From: Glebionis coronaria | Taxonomy: Eukaryota > Streptophyta > Magnoliopsida > Asterales > Asteraceae | DNA: 64,000 nt | Reading direction: 5' to 3' | Assembly (NCBI GenBank): GCA_025667525.1 | Contig: CM046880.1 | Coordinates: 597,925,452-597,989,451, forward strand | In this document: positions 11,604-22,038 of the stretch, in pieces | Layout of the letters: each line of letters opens with the position of its first letter | Position numbering within the stretch: position 1 is the first letter of the stretch | Position numbers and translations under genes: made by a program | Notes under the pieces: generated by a model | What the model saw: only the letters and a program-made list of their open reading frames with translations | Database searches by the model: none | What the model was told of the DNA's origin: nothing

Positions 11604-14333
11604 TGTAACACCCCACTTGGATAAGTAGACCGTTACGTGTATTTATGGCGTGTCATCAAAGCATAAGGTAAATGTCCTAAAACATTAGCTGACCATAAAG
11701 GAAATACCGGAATCAAACATCGGCAAATCCAAACATAAGCCCAAAACATGAAAAAGTAAAATACTGAAGGAAAGGACTAAACAATGTCCAAATAAACAGA
11801 ATAATGTAAGTACATAAAGTAAGAAGTCTGGATAGCTTCCATCCAAATGCACATGCTCTCAGAATCCTAAGAGCGTCCTAGTGTACCAGCCGTTAGAACA
11901 TGAAAGGGAACTACGGCTGAGCATAACGCTCAGTGAACGGATATAAAGCATGATAAGGAATTACTGAAATAAAACAGATGATGAAATAATGGAGCTGTAA
12001 GTCTGATAAGTAAAGTTGCAGCGGAAATCTATGTATAATCTATAAAGTCTGATTTATAAATAATAAAGTTGAACTGTTATCTGTTAAATTTGAAAACATG
12101 CATTTACTGTATTTTAATTGCAGAGCTTATATAGGTCATGTGATATAACAACGGTGCATGAATAACTAGAGGGGTGACCTCGTCATGCTGTAGAGGGGTG
12201 ACCTCTAAATAACTGTAGAGGGGTGACCTCTAAATACTGTGTTGGGTGGAGGGATCAGCTCCAATGTGAAGGGTGTAGAGCACACACCACATTCACCCTG
12301 ATAACTTGTAAACTGATAAGCCTAGGATGCATCCATACGCCCCACTAAACATACTGATAAAATGGCCAAACTGAACATGAGTGGGACGATGCAGGATATC
12401 ACTCTCCTGCATGTGAGTCACGACACCGGTGCCTCTAGTGCCATGGTTACGGTACCTCCGTAACTAGCACATAAACTGGTCATGCTTGTATATAATGCTC
12501 AGGCAATTTATTTAGTTATTAACATGATTACTGATAAGCTTAAACACATATTGGGGAAAACATTTGGCTGCAGACGGAGAATCCTAATCATGCATAGGAA
12601 AGGAAATCCTTACTGAAAGGACGAAAAATCCGTACCTTAGTTAACCAAACTCTGACTCTTAACAAAAAAATCCAAACTTATATCTCGTCAAGTGATCTAC
12701 AATAATTATATAACCAATACTAGTTAAAACTAAGAAAAATAATAAATGGTTTAACTTTAAACTGTAAATTCATCTAATCCAAAAGATATATGAATATATA
12801 ACCATACTGATTAAACAAGAACTTAAATCAGCCAATAGTATTTGTTAAATTTCAAGTCCATGCATGCGTACTATTAGTACTACATTTACCAAAACCGTAG
12901 ACGAACGAATTATACCGTTTACAAAACTTTAGTTTTAAACGAAATGGACCAATTATAAAAAAAACATTAAAATACTACATGTGACAACCTACATAATATA
13001 GGGACTAAAACACAAGTTTCATTAAAGTATGCAATCTAAATTTCATCTTCTTCATTGTGCCGTAATATATAATAAAACCGAAATTTCGAACTTTTCTCGT
13101 CAACAATTTGAGATCTTATTAGTCCATTTTAAATGCTAAAACTAATGTTTAATCCTTAAGTTGCGAGTAAACCATTCATGTGATCATTAAATCAAAATAT
13201 TTAATCATGTCAAAACTCGAAAACTTATTGGTACTTTTGATTATGAATTAAAAAGTATGAAATTCATGGTTTTACCTAATAAAAACGAGTATAGATAATA
13301 GGCTAAAAATGGAACACGAGCAGGAACACTAACTCGGACATCCGTGACAAGATTCAATGAGACGATCGAGACCCAAACTCGATCACGAACTGAAGCTATC
13401 GGAAACCCACACCACACGTGTATGAACAAAGAAGCCTAAAAACCTCAGCCTACCGCGAACTATGACGTACCCGATAACCAAAACCCAAACGAAACTCGAA
13501 CCGGAGAAAACGAGGCCAACACTACGTATGGTAGCAACACTAAGCTCTTTCATATTACTTTAAGGTTTGTGCCATGAGTGATCAAATAGATGGAGCTGAC
13601 AAGGTTTTAAGAAAACAACTTGATAGGATAGTTATGAAATAAAATCAAAGTGAGGTTATAAAATATTGACACCAATGAATTTGTTATATATTCTAATTTC
13701 AGTTGTTATACGACAAGTATGGCCGAGTTATCGGGATACAATTACACGTGATTGACCTATTAAATTGACTTGTTATAACTGTTCCCTATTTATTTGTCAA
13801 TCAGATATATGATATTCTAAATGTGAGTTAATTTTGTTAATCACCATCAATATCTCAATTAAAGCATCTCGTTTTAATTTTCTTTTGAATTTACCAACTT
13901 AATTTCTTACTGTACTTAATTTACCAACAAAAGAGTCTTTTTTTTCTTTACTGTTAGTGAAAAGGGAACCCCGTATACTTTTTGTATTTATAAGTGGTAG
14001 TGGCTCAAAGCCCAAACTCCTTTCTCTTGTTATAAAAAAAAGCTACGGCCCAATATAAAGTACATATGTCTTGGTTTTATTTTTCGACACTAACAATAGT
14101 TGTGTATACTTGTTTTTATTTCTCGTGTTTTAGTTTCTGAATCGTGATAATTATTTTTCGTGTAATAATACATACGTAATATATTCTGAAACTTAATAAT
14201 TATTTTCTAAATATCTATTCTGTTGTAGTATTTAAATAAAATGGGACTCTGTATTTACTATTTACGTTTTATTAAAGTTAGAGCTGAGACTACACGTATT
14301 TAATATTTAAGTATTTTAAATACGGGTTTTACA
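11604..14333 (-). repeat. LTR of the Gypsy element (5' LTR in element sense)
   Basis: Direct repeat of 4292-7020 with the same TG...CA ends. It carries the same hairpin-rich block at 12167-12470. Followed by the second copy of the target duplication CCACT. Confidence 0.92.
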
Positions 14334-15258
14334 CCACTTCAGTTTCATCCATCCAAAATAGCTTTAAGTACGATGTTTTCTTAAGCTTCAGGGGTGAAGA
14401 CACCCGCAAAAGCTTTGTAGATCATCTTTATCATGCTCTTATGGATAAAGGCATTTACACTTACAGAGACGATGAGAACATCCAAAAAGGGAAAAGGATC
14501 CGCGATGATCTCTTCACATCCATTGAAGACTCCAAATTTTACATCATTGTTTTTTCCAAGAATTATGCTTCTTCATCTTGGTGTTTGGAAGAGCTTGTTA
14601 AGATTATGGAATGCCAGACGATGGACGAGCACACTGCTTACCCCGTGTTTTATGATGTGGAGCCAACTAAAGTTCGCAAACAACATGGGCCAGTTGGAGA
14701 TGCATTTGCAAAACACAAAGACGATGAAGCTGCAAGCAAATGGAGAGAGGCTTTGAAAGAAGCATCTGATTTGGCTGGGTTTGAGCTGAAAAGCATGGCT
14801 AATGGGTAATAAAGTTTCTTCATCATATATCTATGCAAATTATAATGTTCTTAGCAAACAACCTCAGCTCTTAGAGCATTCCTTAACAAACCGGTTCATC
14901 TTTTGCCACATATTGTCAAACAATTCGTGGACGGGCAATGGTAGAAATGGAAGCATTAGTGGTGCTCGCATCAAGTAGATCACTTTTTTGCTTTTTTCCA
15001 TTCTATGTGTAATCACCCTTTGTTGGTTACCGTTTTGTACCCTTTGCTATAGTAGTTTATAACACAACAAAAGTACCAAGTCATGTTAACAAGTCACTGT
15101 TTTTAGGTTGTGTGGAATTATTTTTCTCTGTTTCGTCCTCACACAGTCACACTTAGACTTGCGTTTTTAACTCACATTAATCACAGGCTAAATGAATCTT
15201 TCTTTTACACATATATGCATGAAGCTAAGTTCATACAGAAAGTCGTTGAAAAGATCTC
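14334..15258 (+). pseudogene. TNL-A: rest of TIR exon 1, intron 1, start of exon 2
   Basis: From 14339 to 14805 the frame encodes most of a TIR domain. It has YDVFLSFRGEDTR, SKNYASSSWCLEELVKI (with the Glu that is catalytic in plant TIR NADases) and PVFYDVEPT, and ends in ANG at the usual TIR exon boundary before a GT donor at 14806. Joined to 4208-4291 this exon has no stop. Intron 1 runs to 15216. In TNL-B and TNL-C the acceptor is ATAG/GCATGAAGC, but here it reads ATAT/GCATGAAGC, so the AG is lost. Exon 2 starts HEAKFIQKVVEK and is cut at 15258 by a second Gypsy element; no NB-ARC or LRR part follows. As sequenced it could give at most a TIR-only fragment, and only if the first element were absent. 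Confidence 0.88.
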
Positions 15259-18200
15259 TGTAACACCCCATTTTGATAAATGGAATGTCACGCGTGATTA
15301 TTGCGTGTCATCAAAGCATGCAAGGTAATATGTACTAAAATATACATGACCATAGGAAAAACCGAAATCAAACATCGGTTCCCAAACATAAGCCTAAAAC
15401 AAAATAAAGTAAAGGAAATGAGAAATGACTAAACAAGCATAGGTATATGAAGGCAAAGGAAGAAGTCTATGGCAACTTCCATCCTAAGCACGTCCTCCAC
15501 CTGCTCGAGTCATGGGTACCTGCCGTTTTGGGAACATGAAAGGAAAACGGCTGAGCATAATGCTCAGTGCACGGATATACAAGTGTAGCATGAATAACAT
15601 AAGCATATAAGCATAAAGCAGCGGAAAAGACTAAGTCCTGGATAACGTGATATATCTTAGTAAAACTGGTTTTATAGTTTGAAAAGCCTTATGTTTATCT
15701 TATAAAAACTGTTTAACATGTTTACCATTAGCGAATATAGGTCATGAAATATCAACGTGCATGAATACTTGGAGGGGTGACCTCGTCATGCAATTAGAGG
15801 GGCTGCCTCTAATTAATATAAGTCTGGGTAGGAGGGATCAGCTCCTTGTGAAGGATGCAAGGCACACACACCACATTCACCTGAATAATCTGCTGAAAAC
15901 ATGTAAACTAGGATGCACCCTTACGCCCCACATGATAATAATAATAATATGGCCAAAAGCTGATGGGACGCCACGAGCTATCACTCTGTCGTGGTGGAGT
16001 CATAACACTGGTGCCTCCAGTGTTATGTTTATGTTACATCCATAACTAGGTGAAACTGGTCATGCATGTATATGGCTTTAGGTATCTAATTAAACATAAG
16101 AAATTCAGAAACATATAAAACATATACTGGGGAAAACAGTTGGCTGCATACGGGGAATCCTAATAAGGAAGAATGTCCATACTGAAAGGACGGAGAATCC
16201 GTACCTTAAGTCAAGTGAACGAAGAAGACATACGGAAGAAAGTCCTACTTCGGTATCACTAATGCTACATAAATAATATACCTGTATAAGTATTCTGATT
16301 ACTGCATACGTAACTGGTTTTATGTCATGTCTTAGCTTGTTTTATATCTTCATGTCATGTTTTACTGATTTTAACGTTATACTGTGTTTATCTTGTATTT
16401 TGTCTATTCTGATTAAGTATTACTTGTATTTCTTGTATTATTATACTTGTGTATTAATAAGTAACTTTTTAAAAATAGCAGGTTTCCTAAAATAGAAAGT
16501 TTCCAAAAATAGAAATAAGCTAAATTAATAAACTAAATAATACTATAAGCTTAGTTTTACTGATAAAATATACTAAGTCATGTGATTAATAGTATAGTTT
16601 ATTAATTAACACTTGTAATTTAAATAAACCATAGGTTATAGGATTTAACTAAATATAATCATGATTAAATTAAATGTGTATATAATACTTAGGTTAGACA
16701 TGTATTAATATTTATATTAATATAACCTAAGTCATGAAATTTAATTAATTATATGCCATGTTTTAATAATTAATTAATTACTATAGTCCAAATTACATAA
16801 ATAAATATTTAGGTTAAAATCATACATTATTAAATAATAATAATAAACCTAAGTCCATGTTTATTAATTAATTATATGTCATGTTTAATAATTAATTAAT
16901 ACTATCATGTAAAATAAATAATTACATCGTTATGTTAAAAACATGTATTATTAGATAATAATAATTAACCTAAGTTCATGTTTTAATTAAATTAATTATA
17001 TATAATGCCAAATTAATTTAATTAACTTGTAAATTTATATACTTGTAAGATTAAATAAACTTGTAAAAAAATACTCATGGATCAAACCGTGTGTTATTAA
17101 TTTATTAAAACGTGTCGCGAACCGAACCCGTGAAAACCAGTGTTGTGTTTACATATATGCCGAACCAAACAGCCCCCCCCCCCCTTTTTGTTCTTTAAAC
17201 TGACAACCAAACAGCCCTTTAAAAACCATCAGCCAAATAGCCTGGCTAAAAGCAGCAGCCAAACACCCCTCCTGTGTTGCTGCTGGCTGCCACTGACAAG
17301 CCAGCGCAGCCCCTGGTCTAACCAGGGTTGCCGTTGCTGCTTACATGGTTCCCACTGATTTGTGTTCGCTACCCCTGTTGTGCGACTAGTTACCACCGAG
17401 AGCTCTAGGCTCTCGGTTCCCACTGCCAGCATTCCCAAACACCCCCTGTTAGCAACAAACACCCCCCCCCCCCCCCCCCGCGCTAGTTCTTGGGTTGCTA
17501 CCGTACCTCCCCAAACCACCACCGCGCCCCTAGTGGGTAGCGGCTGGTTGAAAAAAGATCACCGAGACCCACTGGTCTCGGTTTGTGTGCCATGTCGAAC
17601 CAAACTACCACTTAACGATACCCTTTTCTTTAATATAGTGATTTTGACATGATTTGTAGGATTTGAAAAGGTTCTTGCATGTTCATAAGTAATTTAAACT
17701 AACAAAAGATTAGTGATTACCTTTAATTCACGCCTTGAGTTTTAGAAACATAAAACACGAACACAACTCTTGATTTCCTGGATCAAAAACACGATTGGTT
17801 TTTTGTTCTTGGTGTTGGTCGACGTCAGAAGGAACAAAAGAAAAGAAAATGACGGCTGTTTTTGATCTCCTAGGGTTTCTGCTTTGTGAATGTCGAATAA
17901 ACAAACAACCAAGCTTTCCCCGACCTTTTATTTGTGTAAGGAGTCGGTTGGGTCCAATAATGGGCTTCGGCCCAACTGGCCTTCCTTTCCTTGTCCAAGA
18001 CAGCCCAAAACCTCTTTTTTTAACTAACACGCGACTAAAATGTTACACGTATTCGTGTTTTAAGCGTAGTAATTTCCTTGGTTATCTTAATACTTATTAG
18101 ACGTAAATATTACGTCCGTAATGACTTACGGTGTCTGATTTAGTATACGTAAAAATAATCGTGTTCATTATTCGTGTTTACGTGTTACGTAACTATTAAA

Positions 18201-18496
18201 TATCCATGTTATTATAATTACTTGTACGTAACGACATTCATCGTATTAATAATATACTTAAGTACATAATTATCTGTTCGTGATTTCATGATCATGATTT
18301 TATGTTCGTGATTATAATTATTATTGTTAATAATTATCGTGTACTAACACGTATTTAATACTTATCGTGTAATAACACGTACGTAATTCTTGTAATCAAT
18401 ATTCGTGATACCTTTTCATGTTATATAAGGAAAGTTTTAATCTTGTACGTACGATCATAAGTGTACTGTTCATGGTAAAAACATGCCGGTTTTACA
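15259..18496 (-). repeat. LTR of the truncated Gypsy element
   Basis: About 3.24 kb, TG...CA ends. It shares collinear blocks with the 4292 LTR: the TAGAGG hairpin region at 15772-15815, the 'cttacgccccac' block near 15921, the TATCACTCT-loop hairpin at 15971-15994 and the TGCCT-loop hairpin at 16001-16027. 16280-17060 is very AT-rich with repeated 'taattaatta' and 'cctaagt' pieces. 17100-17600 contains C-runs (about 17171-17184 and 17463-17480) and a GC-richer patch. Reading frames of 70-100 codons here have no recognisable product. Confidence 0.78.
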
Positions 18497-19560
18497 ACTC
18501 TTCCCCCTAAAAAGAATAATTCGTCACCGAATTATAGATAACGTAACTGAAAGAGAAACATACCCGAATCAAACTGAGAGGGTATGTAAGATAAAAGGAC
18601 CTGAAGGTGACATGGTAAAAAGGAACGTGGAACATGACATGGCTAAAAAGACATGGAACGTGACGTGACCGAAAGAGTCTTACTGAATTATGGAAGAATG
18701 AGAGGATAAAATCCGAATGGACTCGTCCGTTTCCAGGTGGCTTCACTCTCGGAACGGTTCCTCTACAAGATCTTGACGGACTACTAAGTCTTGGTCCTCC
18801 TGACCTTGACTTGAACATGCCTAGAAGTTCATGGTTATTAACGAAACATAGACCCCCTGAATTTGACCGAGGGAATAAGAATCAACGTGCAAGGGTAACT
18901 GAAACGTTATGGTGCAAAACAATCTAACTTAACTGATAATTAGCAACGATGCGCGAGACATATTGAATCTTAGTACGTGAAAATTTTTGAACGTGATACG
19001 TGAAAATTTTTGAACGTGATACGTGGAGATATGGTGAGTGTAGTATGAGTAAACATATCGTGATCCATGATACGTGTAACATATCGTGAACGTGATGTGA
19101 GGAACGTGAAATGAACATGACATGTGAAACATATCGTGAACATGGAATACAACTGTGGTACACCAAACGCTACAAGGTGAGACGTGGAATATGACGTGAA
19201 ACGTCTATCTGATAATAGGGAGTTATACTAAACCTGAGTCTGGTCTCTCAAGTTCTTGCAAAACTTCTCAGAAGGAAAAATGAACATAAACTCGTAAGCC
19301 AGGATACGATCATGGACGTGAATAGTGTCATGAACGTGAGCGTGAAAGCAAGTCGTGAAATTAGAACAAGGATGTGAACATAAATAAGGAGCACAATTGT
19401 GAACCTTCGTCTGGCCCGATAGCTGAGGGATTACCAAGTGATCGGATGAGCCTTGACTGGAACATGTCCGTTCACTCTGTTGGTTCTGAAATCCTTGCGG
19501 ATGTCATTTTGGTAAGAAGTGAGTTTGAGCCTACGTAGGATTGTTTTAGGTTACGAATAC
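15259..19560 (-). mobile_element. Truncated Gypsy element of a related family, inserted in TNL-A exon 2
   Basis: One LTR (15259-18496, same TGTAACACCCC...GGTTTTACA ends as the first Gypsy element but diverged in sequence) is followed by a purine tract on the minus strand and about 1 kb of interior that resembles 7021-8000. The primer site, the other LTR and a matching TSD are not found; similarity fades around 19500-19560. The left edge is clean: TNL-A exon 2 reads up to ATCTC at 15258. The element is therefore the 3' part of a minus-strand insertion whose 5' part was deleted along with the rest of TNL-A. Confidence 0.8.
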
Positions 19561-20456
19561 AATTTTTAATACAAATGAATTTTTGAAGATATTACAATTG
19601 TTGTATGATCATACACAAATGTATCACTGTATCAAAAGTATCATTGTATACTCTTTGGGTTAAAATCATTAAAATAAAAAACAGTCAACTTTCTTATAGT
19701 CAAAATATTTACTTTTTTAAAGTTTACTTTTCTTTATCCAATGTAATAATAAACAAATACTAGTGTTTTATATTACTGGTATTGTTAAAGAAGAAAATGG
19801 GAGAGCTTCTTATGACGACACTAATTAATGTGTTAAAATTCGGTTCGATTCGGCCGAATCAATCGGTTGACTCGGTTTCGATCGAAAAACGGATTGTAGA
19901 GATTATATTAAATTAGGTTTTAAAATTTTGAATTCTCGTTAAAACTGTCAGATTTGAAGTGATTCGGGTCAATTTGATTTTTGAGACCCGACCGATTTTC
20001 GACTTTTTTCTTCGTTTTATACACAAATAGAGCATGTAAATTGCGTATTTGTGACGGAATAGTTTATATATTCAATATATGACGGAATAGTTTATATATT
20101 CAATATATGAATGATTTCTTTTTTACATATATAAATTTTGTTAATTAAAAAAATGTTATTTTTTTTTAAAAACCGAGTTAATCAGGGCGGATCGATAATC
20201 CGGTTCCAAAACCCGATAATCTGATGACGCGACCAAATCATCTTAAAAATCGGTTTTCAAAACATTATACAATACCATGAAGTATTAAATTTACAAGTTA
20301 TCATAGCTAGTTATTTGAATTTATGTTTGCTAATTATATACCTAGAGGTCACCCAACAACAATTTTGTTTTCCTATTTAGTCATTGTGTACTCTTAAATA
20401 TACTAGTATGTGTTAGTTTTATGAAAAAATATGTGACAAATCACAAATTGACTAGT
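19561..20456. other. Intergenic, with a degenerate repeat and a small tandem duplication
   Basis: No gene seen. 19840-20273 is a decayed repeat with CGGTTCGATTCGG-type sequence, probably the family of 3466-3640 in inverse orientation. A 28-bp unit (gacggaatagtttatatatt...) is repeated twice in tandem at 20053-20108. Confidence 0.5.
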
Positions 20457-21065
20457 TAGGGGCAGTTTGGTATGGTTTTATGAGTATTTAAAATGAAAGA
20501 TAGAGAAAATCAAATGTTTAATATTTTCGTTTTAGACTCATGCGCCTCTCTTATCCCTAAATTTGAATTCTTATTCTTTTAGTGGTTAATAACTTTTATA
20601 ACAACAAAATACTCTTTTTTTTGTATTGAAATAATTTTTAACAATCACTCATAGGTGGCCTAATGGCAAAAGGGTTTGTGGCTATCATTCTAAAGTGTGT
20701 GAGGCCTCAAGTTCAATTCCTGTTAGGTGCAAACAACCTTGAAGTGACCACGCCAACCTCCTGAAAATGAAGGACTTTACCTGGTTTGAGTCTATGTGGC
20801 GATGGGCTCAAACCCCGTCAATTAGTCGGCCAATGTGTCAGAAATCATGATTACAAAAAAAATTAATAATAAAATAAATTTTAGCTTATTTAACTTCCAT
20901 TTTTATGAATAAAAATTATATTGATATTAATTTATTTAATAAAATATATATATTCATTTAATTATAATTAATCCTCTCTCTCTCTTAATTTTACTTTCAA
21001 ACTATCCCATATTCATATCTATATAATTCTATCTTTAAACCCGTCAATAAACCAAACGGGCCCTT
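20457..21065. mobile_element. MITE-like element with AGGGGCAGTTTGGT-type inverted ends
   Basis: The left end (TAGGGGCAGTTTGGTATGG) and the reverse complement of the right end (AAGGGCCCGTTTGGTTTATT) form imperfect terminal inverted repeats of a kind common in plant hAT-like MITEs. The inside is AT-rich and is interrupted by a SINE (20651-20868). No clear target duplication. Confidence 0.5.
20651..20868 (+). mobile_element. tRNA-derived SINE
   Basis: It carries an RNA polymerase III A box (TGGCCTAATGG, 20656-20666) and a B box (AGTTCAATTCC, 20710-20720) at tRNA-like spacing, then about 120 bp of unrelated body and an A-rich tail near 20850-20868. The tRNA-like part does not fold into a full cloverleaf with a usable acceptor, so it is a SINE and not a tRNA gene. 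AAATAATTTTTAAC before it and AAATAAATTTTAGC after it could be a decayed target duplication. Confidence 0.72.
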
Positions 21066-21099
21066 AATAAGTTTACAGACGTTATATGAACAAATATGG

Positions 21100-21343
21100 C
21101 ATTGTTAGTGTTTCCAGTGGAAATATGTGTGTATGTTGAAGTAAAATATGATGTTGATCTCAGAAATTTTAGTTTGATCTTTACTTTTTTGTTGTTTGAT
21201 TGTAAAACTATTATCATGTATATAATAGAGCTACACGTGAGTAGCACTGGTAGCTTTAGTTTATTTTTTATTCTATTGTTCTTCAAATCTTGGTTAATAA
21301 AGTTAAAAGTGTTTTGAGGTCTTTTGATTCATGTTTTTTTACA
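21100..21343 (+). repeat. Probable 3' part of a 5' LTR of the decayed Copia element
   Basis: The sequence ends in ...TTTTACA directly before a primer-site-like TGGTATGAGAGA (21344-21355; canonical TGGTATCAGAGC). The left LTR edge cannot be fixed because no matching 3' LTR was found. Confidence 0.35.
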
Positions 21344-22038
21344 TGGTATGAGAGACTGGTTGTTAATCATCAATGAAATTTTTTTTGGGGAGTTTTGATA
21401 ATTCATACTTTTTTTGGAAAGATTTGCTATTGAAATATCTCTATCTGTTAATATTACTTCTTTATTCAAAGTTTTGACCCTTTAATTTTTTTGAGAAAAA
21501 ATTTAGGGTTTCTGAGATCTGGTCTCTTATACTATTTTGTTGGTGATTGGTTCGATTGGTGTTACTATCTTCTGATTAAAGTGATTTTCCCTAATTTTCC
21601 TTGAGAAAAAATTAGGGTTTCACTTTTCTTTGGGAGATTCGTTGATTGGTGGTGACTCGAATCTGTTTTTTGGTGATTCAGTGGTTTGTTCGTTGGATTT
21701 GGTCGTTTTCCCTAATTTTCCCTTGAAGGAAAATTAGGTTTTGTGGCTAGGAGGTTCTGTTACATCGAAGACTAAGTGAATCTAGGAGTAACAGTTCGAT
21801 TGTGCTCTTTGCGTGCGCTGTAACACCTCTCACGCTCTCTCTTTATATGCTCTTTTATTTTTTGTGATTGCTCTTGTTGTTTTCTCGCTTTTTAGGGTTG
21901 GTTGTTCTTTATTTCTACCCTTTATTTGGATCCTTAACTTTTTCCTTGCCCTTGACCTGCCACTATTGAGTGGTTTGGAAGCCTGAGAACTTTGTTGGCT
22001 TTGGATTGAGTTCTTTTTTGACCCTTTGACTCATCACC
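21344..22038 (+). other. Leader of the decayed Copia element with three hairpins
   Basis: Starts with a degenerate initiator-Met primer site. Contains three similar inverted repeats of the form CCCTAATTTTCC-TTGA-GAAAAAATTAGGG at 21479-21508 (imperfect), 21589-21617 and 21710-21738. They are embedded in partly duplicated sequence ('gattggtg', 'tggtgattc'). No reading frame before the gag start at 22039. Confidence 0.55.

Larger units (their letters stand above)
4292..14333 (-). mobile_element. Full-length Ty3/Gypsy LTR retrotransposon, coding part decayed
   Basis: Two direct LTRs of about 2.73 kb (4292-7020 and 11604-14333) bound a 4.6 kb interior. The target-site duplication CCACT is perfect (4287-4291 and 14334-14338). 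Orientation is minus: the sequence next to the right LTR reads TGGTATCAGAGC on the minus strand (initiator-Met tRNA primer site), and a purine tract abuts the left LTR. By eye the LTRs differ at roughly 40 positions (about 1.5%), so the insertion is fairly young. The interior has no long open frame and keeps only traces of Gypsy reverse transcriptase, which suggests mobilisation in trans by an autonomous relative. It splits exon 1 of TNL-A. Confidence 0.93.

Noticed and set aside
17229..17652. Overlapping 96-100 codon frames, Gly- or Pro-rich
   Set aside because: They come from C-runs and GC-rich low-complexity sequence inside a Gypsy LTR; no motif, and both strands are open equally.
20651..20730. 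Possible tRNA gene
   Set aside because: A and B boxes are present but the acceptor and anticodon arms do not pair properly, and a body plus A-rich tail follows; a SINE explains it.
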